From Acidimicrobiales bacterium (GTDB taxonomy: Bacteria; Actinomycetota; Acidimicrobiia; Acidimicrobiales; Aldehydirespiratoraceae): a stretch of DNA of 64,000 nt. Within the stretch, counting starts at the first letter, position 1, and the number at the start of each line of letters is the position of its first letter. A model generated the notes under the pieces. That model searched no databases. It was given only the letters and a program-made list of their open reading frames with translations, and was not told the origin of the DNA. Position numbers and translations under genes: made by a program. Positions 23,607 to 32,739 of this stretch are shown piece by piece. The stretch is taken from positions 4,172,263-4,236,262 of the forward strand of contig JAWPML010000001.1 in NCBI GenBank assembly GCA_033344915.1, read 5' to 3'.

Positions 23607-24643
23607 GGTGGCGAGCACCGCAACCGATCGATCAACGTATCGACGAGCTCACCGCAGACGCACGCCATCGCGTGCGTGCGGGAGAGGTCGAGGCCGCGTG
23701 GGAGAGGCTCGGTGACGCGCACGTGCTGTCCCAGCCCTGGGCGCGGTCTCATCTGCGTGTGCACGGCTCGATGCTCGGTGTGGGCTGGCGGACCCGAGAT
23801 GCCGGTGAGATCGCGGGGCAGCTCTTCCGGCTGCTGGTCGCCGTCCCGGGGTCACTGACGGGCCGCTATCCAGCCGGGAACTCGGGCCGATCCGATGTGT
23901 CGGCCTTTGCTCCGGTACCCGTTCGCGAGGATCTGGCCGACGTGCTCGCCAACGCCGATGCTGAACCGGCGGCGGAGGTACTGGAGCCGTCAGAGGTGCG
24001 CAGTCTCTATGACCGGCTGGCCCCGGTCTATGACTTGCTGTCGAGTCCCTACGGCTGGTTCGGGTCGAAAGGACTCGCCGAGCAGGCCATCGAGGAGCTT
24101 CGCCTCCAACCCGGCGACACGGTCGTGGACTTGGGTACCGGCACCGGCCGCAACCTGCCGAAGCTTGCCGCTGCGGTTGGCCAAGCCGGGACCGTGGTGG
24201 GGGTGGACCTGTCGCCCGGGATGCTCGAACGGGCCCGGCGGCGAGTCTCCGCCGTGGGCTCGAACAACGTGGAGCTGATCGAGGCCGACATGGCGGCCTT
24301 CGACCTGCCCTCTGGCACTGATGCGGTGGTGTCGTCGTATGCGATGGAGATGCTGCCCGACTACGACGAGGTGATCGCACGGCTTGCCGAGCAGCTGCCC
24401 CCCGGAGGCCGTATCGCCGTCAACGGCTTGCGCGATCCCGAGCGCTGGCCGGAGTGGGTGGTGCGGGTGGGATCGGCGCTGAGTCGCCCGTTCGGAGTCT
24501 CCGAGGCCTACCGGTCACTCCGGCCGTGGGAAGCCATCGATGCCCACGCCATCGACGTCGTGTACGAGGAAGCATGGGCGGGAGCCGTCTATCTGGCGGC
24601 CGGCTCCGCACCGGGCCAACGGAGCGGGGAGGACGTCGAGTGA
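23603..24643 (+). CDS. DUF3703-methyltransferase fusion protein
   Basis: 346 residues with two parts. Residues about 10-120 match DUF3703 (AWERLGDAHVLSQPWARSH, VGWRTRDAGEIAGQLFRL, GRYPAGNSGRSDVSAFAPVP), a domain found as a separate small protein in metal-resistance clusters. Residues about 135-330 are a class I SAM methyltransferase: motif I VVDLGTGTGRNLPKL, then GVDLSPGMLERARRR, IEADMAAFDLP and LPPGGRIAVNGL. The substrate is unknown. It lies between ArsR and the metal ATPase with 4-bp overlaps on both sides. The fusion makes a joint role in metal handling likely. Confidence 0.85.
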   Translation: MRWRAPQPIDQRIDELTADARHRVRAGEVEAAWERLGDAHVLSQPWARSHLRVHGSMLGVGWRTRDAGEIAGQLFRLLVAVPGSLTGRYPAGNSGRSDVSAFAPVPVREDLADVLANADAEPAAEVLEPSEVRSLYDRLAPVYDLLSSPYGWFGSKGLAEQAIEELRLQPGDTVVDLGTGTGRNLPKLAAAVGQAGTVVGVDLSPGMLERARRRVSAVGSNNVELIEADMAAFDLPSGTDAVVSSYAMEMLPDYDEVIARLAEQLPPGGRIAVNGLRDPERWPEWVVRVGSALSRPFGVSEAYRSLRPWEAIDAHAIDVVYEEAWAGAVYLAAGSAPGQRSGEDVE

Positions 24644-27111
24644 GCGAGAACCTTCAGCTCGATCTCGATGTAGTGCTTCCGCACGCGCACGACGCGCAGG
24701 ACCGCTGTGTGGCCGACCTGGTCAACTCGTTGCAGCGCCTCGACGGTGTCGACTCGGTGCACGTCATTGTCGACGACACCGCCGCTGATGGTTCCGCGCC
24801 CGTTGGCTCGGCGACGCTGTGTCTTCATCTCGCTTCGGGGGCGGTCTCGATCCAGCGCCTCACGGACCGAGTCCGCGCTACGGGCGCCAGCATCGACGGC
24901 CGATATGGGCATGTCGTCGGACGGGTGGATGGAGTGGGCAACACGAGCCGGGCGGCGGCGCTGACTGCGCAGCTCCGGTCGGCCGTCGGTGTGGTCGATG
25001 CCGCGGTGACAGTCGAAGGCTTGGCGCGCGTCGAGTACGACAAGGCAGCAACCGACGAAGCTGCCATCCACGTCGCGCTCCGACACTTGGCTCCACGCTC
25101 CCGGTCGGCTCCGCAGGGGCCCGATCCGGATCACGACGATGAAGATGACCATGACTCCGATGACGGGCATGACCATGGCCATGGCGCGAGTCGGGTCGAG
25201 TTGGGTGCTGCCCTGGTGTCGTTGGTGGTCTACCTGGTGGCGCGGGGCCTGGATTGGTTCAGCGACCTCGACGCCTCGGTCACGGTCCTCTATGTCGTAG
25301 CTGCGGTGGTGACCGGTCTCTTCGTTGCCCGCGATGCCTGGTTGTCGGTGCGATCTCGCGTGTTCGACATCGACCAGTTGATGCTGATCGCCGCGGTGGG
25401 GGCCGCGTTTATCGGGCACTGGTCGGACTCGGCGCTCCTGCTGGTGTTGTTTTCCTTGGGACATGCCCTCGAGGGCTACGCCATGAACCGGGCCCGCAGT
25501 GCCATCGAAGCGCTCGGCGACCTGGCCCCCGCAACGGCGCGCCGACGAGAGAACCCCGAAGCCGAAATCCCGGTCACTGATCTCGTCGTTGGGGATGTAG
25601 TGGTCGTGCGGCCCAACGAGCGGATCCCCGCCGATGGGGTGATCGTCGCCGGCGAGACGGCCATCGACGAGTCCCCGGTCACCGGCGAATCGGTCCCTGT
25701 CGACAAGACCGCCATCGCTGACCCCACCGACGCGCTCGCCGGGGTCGACACCATCGAAGCGCGGCATCGAACCTTTGCCGGGACCCTGAACGGGCCAGGC
25801 GCGATCGAAGTCATGGTGCTGCGTGTCGCCGCCGACTCGACGCTCGCCCGCGTGGTCCAACTCGTCGCAGAGGCCGAAACGCAGATCTCGCCCACCCAGC
25901 GGTTTACCAAACGCATCGTCCGAGTCTTCGTCCCCTCGGTTCTGGCCCTGGTCGCCGTGCTGTTGGTTGTGCCGCCGCTGGCCGGGGAGGCGTTCACTGA
26001 TTCCTTCGCCCGGGCCATGGCCGTCCTGGTGGCCGCCAGCCCGTGCGCGCTCGCCATCGCCACCCCCAGCGCCGTGTTGGCCGCAATCGCCCGAGCCGCA
26101 CGCGCCGGCATCCTGGTCAAGGGCGGCGGACCGCTCGAGGCGCTCGGCACCGTCGACGCCATCGCTTTCGACAAGACCGGCACCCTCACCGAAGGACGCC
26201 CACGCCTCACCGACATCAAACCCTCCGACCCCGAAGCCGAAGGCGATCTGCTGAGTATCGCGCTCGCGGTCGAGCGACTCAGCGATCACCCCATCGCTCG
26301 GGCCATCACCAACGGCATCGAACCCCGACTCGACGACGAGCGCATCCCAACCGCCACTGACGTCACCGCAGTCAACGGCAAGGGCATCACCGCCACCGTC
26401 GACGGCGAAACCGTCAAGATCGGCAACCTCGCGCTCTTCGAAGGCACGGATGTCCCCGACGGCATCCGCACCACCCAAGACGTGCTTGAATCACGCGGCC
26501 GCACCACCATGATCGTGGCCCACGGGCCCCGCTTCCTGGGGGTGTTGGGTGTTATGGACACGCCTCGCGACGACGCCGGGCGTGCGATCGAAGCGCTGCG
26601 AGCGCTTGGTATCGACCGGATCGTGATGCTGTCGGGCGACAACCAACGCGTCGCGACCGCCGTCGCGTCCCATGTCGGCATCACCGAAGCCAACGGGGGG
26701 CTCCTGCCTGCCGACAAAGTCGACGCCGTCAACGGACTCGCCGCCGCCGACGGGGTCGCCATGGTCGGCGACGGCGTAAACGACGCCCCCGCACTCGCGG
26801 CCGCCAACGTCGGCATCGCCATGGGCGCCGCCGGCAGCGACGTCGCCCTTGAAACCGCCGACATCGCTCTGCTCGCCGACCGCCTCGCCGGACTGCCCAC
26901 CGCCGTCGGCCTCGCCCGCCGAGCCAGCCGCACCATCAAACAGAACCTCTACTTCAGCCTCGGCGTCGTCGCCGTCCTTATCCCGCTCACCATCGCCGGC
27001 GTCGGCATCAGCATCGCTGTCATCGCACACGAAGGCAGCACGCTCGTCGTCGTCGCCAACGCGCTACGCCTGCTGAACTACCGCGACCCTCAACAGGACC
27101 CGACGGCATGA
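24640..27111 (+). CDS. P1B-4-type heavy-metal efflux ATPase (Co/Zn/Cd class)
   Basis: 823 residues from GTG 24640, overlapping the previous stop. A long N-terminal region of about 170 residues carries an acidic His-rich stretch (HDDEDDHDSDDGHDHGHG) for metal binding. P-type core: TGES (VTGESVPVDK), phosphorylation motif DKTGTLTEG, HP motif SDHPIA and GDGVND. The transmembrane metal motif is SPC (AASPCALAIATPSAV) and the last helices have AHEGSTLVVVANALRLL; SPC with HEGxT marks the P1B-4 group (CoaT/CtpD-like). Exports divalent metal to the outside. Same operon as ArsR. Confidence 0.93.
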   Translation: MSENLQLDLDVVLPHAHDAQDRCVADLVNSLQRLDGVDSVHVIVDDTAADGSAPVGSATLCLHLASGAVSIQRLTDRVRATGASIDGRYGHVVGRVDGVGNTSRAAALTAQLRSAVGVVDAAVTVEGLARVEYDKAATDEAAIHVALRHLAPRSRSAPQGPDPDHDDEDDHDSDDGHDHGHGASRVELGAALVSLVVYLVARGLDWFSDLDASVTVLYVVAAVVTGLFVARDAWLSVRSRVFDIDQLMLIAAVGAAFIGHWSDSALLLVLFSLGHALEGYAMNRARSAIEALGDLAPATARRRENPEAEIPVTDLVVGDVVVVRPNERIPADGVIVAGETAIDESPVTGESVPVDKTAIADPTDALAGVDTIEARHRTFAGTLNGPGAIEVMVLRVAADSTLARVVQLVAEAETQISPTQRFTKRIVRVFVPSVLALVAVLLVVPPLAGEAFTDSFARAMAVLVAASPCALAIATPSAVLAAIARAARAGILVKGGGPLEALGTVDAIAFDKTGTLTEGRPRLTDIKPSDPEAEGDLLSIALAVERLSDHPIARAITNGIEPRLDDERIPTATDVTAVNGKGITATVDGETVKIGNLALFEGTDVPDGIRTTQDVLESRGRTTMIVAHGPRFLGVLGVMDTPRDDAGRAIEALRALGIDRIVMLSGDNQRVATAVASHVGITEANGGLLPADKVDAVNGLAAADGVAMVGDGVNDAPALAAANVGIAMGAAGSDVALETADIALLADRLAGLPTAVGLARRASRTIKQNLYFSLGVVAVLIPLTIAGVGISIAVIAHEGSTLVVVANALRLLNYRDPQQDPTA

Positions 27112-27725
27112 ACACCATTGCGCTTGCGCTCCTCGCCGTCTGGTTTGTGGTCGTATTCATCGTTCGCTCGGTCGTGCAGAAACGCGCGACGGGGGACTCG
27201 GGCATCCGACCCGGAGCGTTCGCCGAAGACGCATCCGGGATCGAGCGGGCCGCCTACCTGCTGCTGGTGGTTGCCTTTGCCGGAGCCATCGCCGCCCCAG
27301 TCGCGGCCATGGTCGGTATCGACCCGCTCACTGACAACGACCTCGTCCCGGTCGTGGGCCTCGTAGTCTCAATAGCCGGGATCGGGGCGACGTACCTGGC
27401 GCAGCTGGGCATGGGCAGTGAATGGCGGATCGGTATCGATCGGACCGAGGTCACCGGACTGGTAACAGGAGGCGTGTTCTCACTGGTCCGCAACCCGATC
27501 TTCACCGCCATGATCTTCACCGCTGCGGGCTTCACCGCCATGGTCCCCAACGTCATCGGGGTCTTGGCTGTGGTCTGCCTGGTGGTCGCGATCGAGCTCC
27601 AGGTCCGCTTCGTCGAGGAACCACACCTGCACCGACTTCATGGCGACGTCTACGGGGGCTACGCGTCTCGGGTCGGCCGCTTCGTCCCGGCGCTCGGCCG
27701 GACCCCCGGGCGGGAGCAGCGATGA
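27108..27725 (+). CDS. ICMT-like membrane methyltransferase family protein
   Basis: 205 residues, five to six membrane helices. The C-terminal signature of the isoprenylcysteine carboxyl methyltransferase/PEMT-like family is present: VRNPIFTAMIFTAAGF, QVRFVEEPHLHRLHGDVY and YASRVGRFVPALG. Members near metal ATPases are common in actinobacteria but the substrate is unknown. ATG 27108 overlaps the ATPase stop by 4 bp. Confidence 0.87.
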   Translation: MNTIALALLAVWFVVVFIVRSVVQKRATGDSGIRPGAFAEDASGIERAAYLLLVVAFAGAIAAPVAAMVGIDPLTDNDLVPVVGLVVSIAGIGATYLAQLGMGSEWRIGIDRTEVTGLVTGGVFSLVRNPIFTAMIFTAAGFTAMVPNVIGVLAVVCLVVAIELQVRFVEEPHLHRLHGDVYGGYASRVGRFVPALGRTPGREQR

Positions 27726-27949
27726 CGGTCAGCAGGTTCCGCGTCGAGGGCATGGACTGCGCCGCCGAAGAACAACTCATCCGGATGCGTCTGGCCCAAC
27801 TCGACGGCATCGATCACGACTTCCTTGGCGTCTCTCGCGCCCTGTGCTCCCTGCGAACCCGGTGGGGATTTCGACCAGGGCCGAGACAGCCATCTTTGGC
27901 TCCCTGGGTCGATACGAGTTCGCATCGGAAGGGCGCACGCGTTGACTGA
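27722..27949 (+). pseudogene. Frameshifted heavy-metal-associated (HMA) domain protein
   Basis: Starts MTVSRFRVEGMDCAAEEQLI, with the GMDCAAE metal-binding loop of HMA domains, and overlaps the preceding stop (ATGA). After LDGIDH the frame loses HMA character (RALCSLRTRWGFRPG), while the +1 frame reads VGISTRAETAIFGSLGRYEF as expected of the second half. A single indel near 27820-27870 is the likely cause. An intact copy would be a small metallochaperone for the upstream ATPase. Confidence 0.55.
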
Positions 27950-28002
27950 TTGACCACGGCCGCGCTGAGCGTCGAGGGCCACGATCACATGAGACAGTCG
28001 TG

Positions 28003-28092
28003 ATGGCGGTGTCGGCGTTTGGGGTGTTGTTCGCCGTTACGTTCGCGGTTGGATTCGGTGCCAGAACGTTGCTGCAGGAGCGGCGCGGGTGA
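28003..28092 (+). CDS. Possible 29-residue membrane peptide
   Basis: MAVSAFGVLFAVTFAVGFG followed by ARTLLQERRG: a single membrane helix with a basic end. It follows the HMA pseudogene and converges on lspA. No clear ribosome binding site. Could be a chance frame. Confidence 0.3.
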   Translation: MAVSAFGVLFAVTFAVGFGARTLLQERRG

Positions 28093-28184
28093 CAGCGGAA
28101 TCCGGGCCGGGTCAGTGCGCTCGGCACTCGGATCGAATGGTTCGCCGGGTGGAAGCTCGTGGTAGCGCTGGTCGCAGCTGTCTG

Positions 28185-28673
28185 TCATGGGGTGTCCGCT
28201 GCTTCGTGTGGTGCGGCGCGCCAGTCGGTGATGGCGAGCGCGAGGGCTCCGCAGACGATTGCGATGTCGGCGACGTTGAAGGTGGGCCACCAGCCGGTGT
28301 GGAGCATGTCGACGACGGTGCCGGCTTCGGAGCGGTCGGCCACGTTGGCGAGCGCTCCGCCGATCACAACACCGGCGGCGATGGTGCTGGGGAAATGGCC
28401 GCGCCAGGCCGCGATGCCGATGGCGATGGCGAAGACTCCGGTGAGGGTGAGGATCAGCCATGCCGGCGCGGTGTTGCCCAACCCGAATGCGACGCCGGAG
28501 TTGTGAGAGAGACGGAGGTCGAGAGGGCCTGGCAGATCGATGTCACTGTCGGCGAGAACGATGCTGGCCGCAACCTTGGTGCCGATGTCGAGACCGAACA
28601 CCACTGTGGCGGTGAGGATCAGAGCTGTGCGCTTATGGCGCCGTGCGGTGGGATCGAGAGTTGGGTGGGTCAT
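28185..28673 (-). CDS. lspA: Lipoprotein signal peptidase (signal peptidase II)
   Basis: 162 residues, four membrane helices. Conserved blocks: LSHNSGVAFGLG, GGALANVADR and PTFNVADIAIVCG; the two catalytic Asp residues are in NVADR and NVADI. It cleaves lipoprotein signal peptides. The start overlaps the P-type ATPase stop by 4 bp. lspA-like genes as the last gene of Cd/Pb ATPase operons are known (PbrC), so this is probably an accessory copy working with metal resistance. Confidence 0.93.
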   Translation of the reverse strand: MTHPTLDPTARRHKRTALILTATVVFGLDIGTKVAASIVLADSDIDLPGPLDLRLSHNSGVAFGLGNTAPAWLILTLTGVFAIAIGIAAWRGHFPSTIAAGVVIGGALANVADRSEAGTVVDMLHTGWWPTFNVADIAIVCGALALAITDWRAAPHEAADTP

Positions 28674-30604
28674 TTTCGGGTGAGGCGGAGGCCGTTGGCG
28701 ATCACGGCGAGCTCGGAGAGTTCGTGGGCGAGCACAGCGATTGGCAGCGTGAACACGCCGGCGAGGGCTCCGGGGACGAGGATGGCGAGGATGACGAGGC
28801 TGAGCGCGATGTTTTGGGCGACGACGCGGCGGGTGCGCCGTCCGATCCGGAGGGCTTCGGTGAGTTTGGACAGGTCGTCGGCCATGAGCGCGACGTCGGC
28901 GGTCTCGAGGGCGACGTCGCTGCCGGCGGTGCCCATCGCGATGCCGACTGACGCGGCGGCGAGCGCGGGGGCGTCGTTCACGCCGTCACCGACCATGCCG
29001 ACGTGCCCATGACGGGCGAGTTCGGCGACGATGCGCGACTTGTCGTCTGGTTTCAGATGGGCTTGCACTTCGTCGATGCCGACCTGGTTGGCCACTGCGG
29101 CAGCGGTGCGGGCGTTGTCGCCGGTGAGCATCACGATGCGTTCCACGCCTTCGCTGTGGAGATCTCGCAAGGCGTCGCGGGCTTGGGGTCGGACCACATC
29201 GGCGATCCCGATCACACCTACCACCCGGTCGTCTACGGCGACGACGATGGCGGTCTGGCCGGCGGTCTCGAGCTCCTGAACCCGTTCTTGTAGCCCGTTG
29301 AGCGCGAGGCCTCGGTCCTGCATCAGGGTCGGTGAACCCACAAGGTAGCGGCGCCCGTCAGCGGAGGCTTGGGCGCCGGCACCGATCAGCGCTTCGAAGC
29401 TGTCGCCAGCCGACGGGGTGGCGAGGCCGAGCTCACGCGCTCGGATCATCACGGCCATGGCAAGGGGATGCTCGGACCGTTGCTCCACCACCGCGGCGGC
29501 GGCGAGCACCGACTCGTCGGTCTCGCCTGCGGCGGCCACGATCTCCACGACGCGGGGTTGGCCTTGGGTGAGGGTCCCGGTCTTGTCCAAGGCCAACACG
29601 GTGAGCCGGGCCAGTTCTTCGAGGTAGATGCCTCCCTTGATGAGGATGCCTTTGCGGCTGGCGTTGCCGATGGCGGCGACGTAGGTGACCGGGATCGAGA
29701 TGACCAGCGCGCACGGTGCGGCGGCGACGATCACCGTCGCGGCCCGAGCGACCCACTCGGACCAGTCCGCGGTGAACGCCCCTCCGCCGACCGCCACCAG
29801 GACTCCGACGAGAAGCACCGAGGGGGAGTAGATCCGGGCGAAGCGGGTCATGAACTGCTCGCCGCGGCCCTTGGCTTCCTGCGCTTCGCTGACCAGGTCC
29901 ACGATCTTGGCCAGGGTGTTGTCCGCCGATGTGGCGGTGGCGTCCACGACGAGCGCGCCGGTGGTGTTCAGCGTTCCGGCGAATACCTTGTCGCCGGTCT
30001 GTTTGTCGACTGGGACCGATTCGCCAGTGATGGCGGCTTCGTTGAGTGCGGAGCGGCCCTCGATGATGGTGCCGTCGGTGCCGATCCCTTCGCCGGGGCG
30101 GACCAGGAACCGGTCGCCCACGATGAGGTCGGCGACGTCGATCTGTTCCTCTGTGCCGTCGCGCAGCCGGGTGACCTGTTTGGGGGCGAGGTCCATCAGC
30201 GCCTTGATGGCGTTGCGGGTGCGGTCCTCGGTGAACTCTTCGAGCGCTTCGGAAATCGAGTATAGGAACGCCAACGTGGCGGCCTCGCCCCACTCGCCGA
30301 GCCCACCCGCGGCGAGGGTGCCGACGGTCATCAACAACTCGATGCCAATCGAGCGTTCGCGGATCAGGTCCTCGAGTGCCTCGAGCGCGAAGAACCGCAA
30401 CCCAGCCACCGTCGCCGCGACATACAGCCCGGTGACTACCGCGGTCGACGCGTCGAAGCGGCCTGCGACGAAGCCGATGAGGAGCAGCAGCCCGGCCAGT
30501 GCCGACCAGCGCACCTCTCGGCTCTCCCACAAACGCTCGGCGCCGTCGTCATCGTCGTGGTCGTCGTCGACATCGACGACTGGCCCGGCGTCGGTGCCGT
30601 TCAT
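28670..30604 (-). CDS. P1B-type metal ATPase with non-canonical APC motif (Cd/Pb-class operon)
   Basis: 644 residues from ATG 30604, overlapping the ArsR stop. There is no HMA domain; the N-terminus has a short acidic/His run (DVDDDHDDDDG). Core: TGESVPVDKQTG, LALDKTGTLTQG, SEHPLA and GDGVNDAPAL. The membrane metal motif is APC (AAAPCALVISIPVTY) instead of CPC or SPC, and the last helix has AHELSELAVIANGLRL instead of HEGxT. This departs from the common P1B groups. The partner regulator has the CmtR Cys pair and lspA follows, suggesting Cd/Pb export; the metal is inferred. Confidence 0.9.
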   Translation of the reverse strand: MNGTDAGPVVDVDDDHDDDDGAERLWESREVRWSALAGLLLLIGFVAGRFDASTAVVTGLYVAATVAGLRFFALEALEDLIRERSIGIELLMTVGTLAAGGLGEWGEAATLAFLYSISEALEEFTEDRTRNAIKALMDLAPKQVTRLRDGTEEQIDVADLIVGDRFLVRPGEGIGTDGTIIEGRSALNEAAITGESVPVDKQTGDKVFAGTLNTTGALVVDATATSADNTLAKIVDLVSEAQEAKGRGEQFMTRFARIYSPSVLLVGVLVAVGGGAFTADWSEWVARAATVIVAAAPCALVISIPVTYVAAIGNASRKGILIKGGIYLEELARLTVLALDKTGTLTQGQPRVVEIVAAAGETDESVLAAAAVVEQRSEHPLAMAVMIRARELGLATPSAGDSFEALIGAGAQASADGRRYLVGSPTLMQDRGLALNGLQERVQELETAGQTAIVVAVDDRVVGVIGIADVVRPQARDALRDLHSEGVERIVMLTGDNARTAAAVANQVGIDEVQAHLKPDDKSRIVAELARHGHVGMVGDGVNDAPALAAASVGIAMGTAGSDVALETADVALMADDLSKLTEALRIGRRTRRVVAQNIALSLVILAILVPGALAGVFTLPIAVLAHELSELAVIANGLRLTRK

Positions 30605-30987
30605 CGTCGGTTCCGGTAGTTCGGGCACAACGAGATCTGCACACCCGAGCACGCCAACAGCTCTGAGCCGGCGCGCAACACGGCGACGACCTCGGGTCGG
30701 GCGATGCGGTAGAAGACCTGACGGCCCTCGGGCCGATCGGCTACCAACCCGCATCCTTTCAGACACTGCAAGTGCCCCGAAATATTGCCTTGGGATCCGT
30801 CCAACCGCTGGACCAGGTCGGTAACGCGCAGTTCGCCGTCGTCGAGCTGGTTCAGGATCGCCAGCCGCATCGGATCGGCGAATCCCCGAAACAGCTTGGC
30901 GGCCAGGTGTGCGTCAGCGGGGCTTTCGAGATCGGCGTCAGCCAATGGTGGCGTCGCGGTTTCGCCGTCTGAGTTAAGTATCGGCAT
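30601..30987 (-). CDS. ArsR-family CmtR-like Cd/Pb sensor
   Basis: 128 residues from ATG 30987. Winged helix: KLFRGFADPMRLAILNQLDD, LRVTDLVQRLDGSQGNISGH, then LQCLKGCGLVADRPEGRQVFYRI. The Cys-x3-Cys in the recognition helix matches the CmtR pair that, with a C-terminal Cys, binds Cd or Pb; LLACSGVQISLCPNY supplies candidates for the third ligand. First gene of the ArsR-ATPase-lspA operon, with 4-bp coupling. Divergent from an AraC-type gene. Confidence 0.9.
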   Translation of the reverse strand: MPILNSDGETATPPLADADLESPADAHLAAKLFRGFADPMRLAILNQLDDGELRVTDLVQRLDGSQGNISGHLQCLKGCGLVADRPEGRQVFYRIARPEVVAVLRAGSELLACSGVQISLCPNYRNRR

Positions 30988-30998
30988 AGAGCGATGAT

Positions 30999-31014
30999 AA
31001 CGGCTGCTACCGTT
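30999..31014. promoter_or_regulatory. Predicted operator of the CmtR-like repressor
   Basis: AACGG (30999-31003) and CCGTT (31010-31014) form an inverted repeat with a 6-nt spacer, 12 bp upstream of the repressor start, next to AT-rich GAATATAT. Position and AT-richness fit an ArsR-family site. Confidence 0.45.
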
Positions 31015-31060
31015 GAATATATGCGGCGCAGCGTAACGTCGATCACGCGCACGGTGCGCA

Positions 31061-31801
31061 ATGTCTGAGGAGGGCGCCGGGTGGGGCGGTGTCGTCTCCA
31101 TGGGGTCGTGGTGGCTGCTGTATCGCGGCGTGTACGGGCCGACTCGACGCCACGCCCATCACGCAGTGCAGATCATCTCTTCGAACGCCTCGGTAACTGT
31201 CCGCCACGGCGCCGGAGATGAGATCGCCGCCTCGACCGTCGTCGTTCCGTCCGATCTCGCCCACGAGATCAGCTCATCGGGCTTCGCAACGATGGTGTTC
31301 GTCGATGCCGACAGCACGGCGGGCCGCCAGCTCGGCGCCCGTTGTGAAGGCTCACCCATCAGCCTCGATCTGCCGGTGCCGTCTGGGTCCAAGCGCAGTG
31401 AAGCGATCGTCTCTGGTGTCCTCGCCCTCGTCGATGACGCGCCGAACCCCGCCCCAGGCGGCGCCGCCGTTGTGAGTAGCGGTGTCGCAGCCGCGCTCGC
31501 GGAGCTGGCCGACGCCCCGGGCGCGGGTTCGGTCGTCGAGTTCGCCGCCCGCAGCGGACTGTCGCCCAGCCGGTTCTCGCAGCGGTTCGCACGCGAGGTC
31601 GGCATCCCGATGCGCAGGTACCGGCGATGGGTGCGGATGCTGCATGCCATCGAGGCTCTCAGCACCGGCGCGTCACTGACCACCGCCGCGCACGAAGCGG
31701 GCTTCACCGACAGTGCTCACCTCACGCACACCTTCCGCGACCACTTCGGAATGGCCCCGTCTGACCTGCTGGCCTCGTCGCGCTTTGAGCCGCCCTCGTA
31801 G
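31061..31801 (+). CDS. AraC-family transcriptional regulator
   Basis: 246 residues. N-terminal cupin-like sensing part (RHAHHAVQIISSNASVTV), C-terminal double HTH: VVEFAARSGLSPSRFSQRFAREVGIPMRRYRRWVR (in two helices) and ALSTGASLTTAAHEAGFTDS with HLTHTFRDHFGMAPSDL. Divergent from the CmtR-like operon and 53 bp before the desaturase-family gene on the same strand, which it may control. The inducer is unknown. Confidence 0.88.
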   Translation: MSEEGAGWGGVVSMGSWWLLYRGVYGPTRRHAHHAVQIISSNASVTVRHGAGDEIAASTVVVPSDLAHEISSSGFATMVFVDADSTAGRQLGARCEGSPISLDLPVPSGSKRSEAIVSGVLALVDDAPNPAPGGAAVVSSGVAAALAELADAPGAGSVVEFAARSGLSPSRFSQRFAREVGIPMRRYRRWVRMLHAIEALSTGASLTTAAHEAGFTDSAHLTHTFRDHFGMAPSDLLASSRFEPPS

Positions 31802-31854
31802 GCCGCGGCATCTGCGTACAAGACAATCTGGCAGCCGCGACTCATGCTCATTTC

Positions 31855-32739
31855 ATGCATGCAACTCCGGCCACCGGCCATCCGCCGCTCGTCACCCTCG
31901 TTCGCCACGCTCATCTGCCGTTGCTTCTCGTCGGCGCGAACGGCGCAGTGCTGTGGGGCGCCGCCGGACGCGACCTGGTGGTCGTGGCTGTCGTCGCCGT
32001 CGCGCTCAGCTGGACGTTCGTCGCCGAACGCATCGCACCCTACGATCGAGCCTGGAACATCGACCGAGGCGACACCGGTCGTGATCTCGCATACGCCGCG
32101 CTCAACGAGACGCTCAACGCCGTGAGCGTCATTGCGCTGCCGCTCTTGGCCACTCGGGTGACCATCGTCGACTTGTGGCCCCGCGAGTTGCCCTTCGTGA
32201 TCCAGGTCATCGCCGCCGTGCTCGTTCTCGACGCGGGCATCACCTTCGCCCACGCCGTCAGCCACCGGATCGGATGGCTCTGGCGGTTCCACGCTGTGCA
32301 CCACAGCGTCAGCCGGTTCTACGGGTTGAACGGCCTCATGAAACATCCTCTTCACCAAGCGATCGAGATGACCGCCGGCATCGCACCGTTGCTGCTCGTC
32401 GGCATCCCCCAACCCGTCGCGGTGGCGCTCGCTGGCTGCGTCGCCATTCAACTCCTCGTCCAGCACGCCAACATCGACTACGCAACAGGGACCCTCGGGG
32501 AATGGCTCGCCGTCAACGCCGGACATCGTCTCCACCACCTTCGCTACCCCGGCGAGGGCGACGTCAACTTCGGACTCTTCACCCTCTTGTGGGACCGCGT
32601 CATGGGCACCTACCGGCCAGCCAGCTCGACGGGTGAGCTCACCTCCGACGATCTCGGCGTCGCCGGTCAACCCCACTACCCGAACGGCTTCAGAGACCAA
32701 CTCGCCGAACCGTTCCGACGCACCGCGCCCACTTCGTGA
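31855..32739 (+). CDS. Sterol desaturase/fatty acid hydroxylase family membrane protein
   Basis: 294 residues, several membrane helices. The eight-His di-iron pattern is visible: FAHAVSHRIGWLWRFHAVHH, then LMKHPLHQAIE, and NAGHRLHHLRYPGEGDVNFG near the end. Such enzymes hydroxylate or desaturate lipids with O2. Lipid substrate unknown. Preceded by an AraC regulator; the next gene starts about 114 bp later. Confidence 0.9.
   Translation: MHATPATGHPPLVTLVRHAHLPLLLVGANGAVLWGAAGRDLVVVAVVAVALSWTFVAERIAPYDRAWNIDRGDTGRDLAYAALNETLNAVSVIALPLLATRVTIVDLWPRELPFVIQVIAAVLVLDAGITFAHAVSHRIGWLWRFHAVHHSVSRFYGLNGLMKHPLHQAIEMTAGIAPLLLVGIPQPVAVALAGCVAIQLLVQHANIDYATGTLGEWLAVNAGHRLHHLRYPGEGDVNFGLFTLLWDRVMGTYRPASSTGELTSDDLGVAGQPHYPNGFRDQLAEPFRRTAPTS

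Noticed and set aside
24589-26478. Long minus-strand open frame (about 630 codons) opposite the P1B-4 ATPase
   Set aside because: It lies fully antisense to a clearly conserved ATPase and has a composition expected from GC-rich third positions; no family motif.
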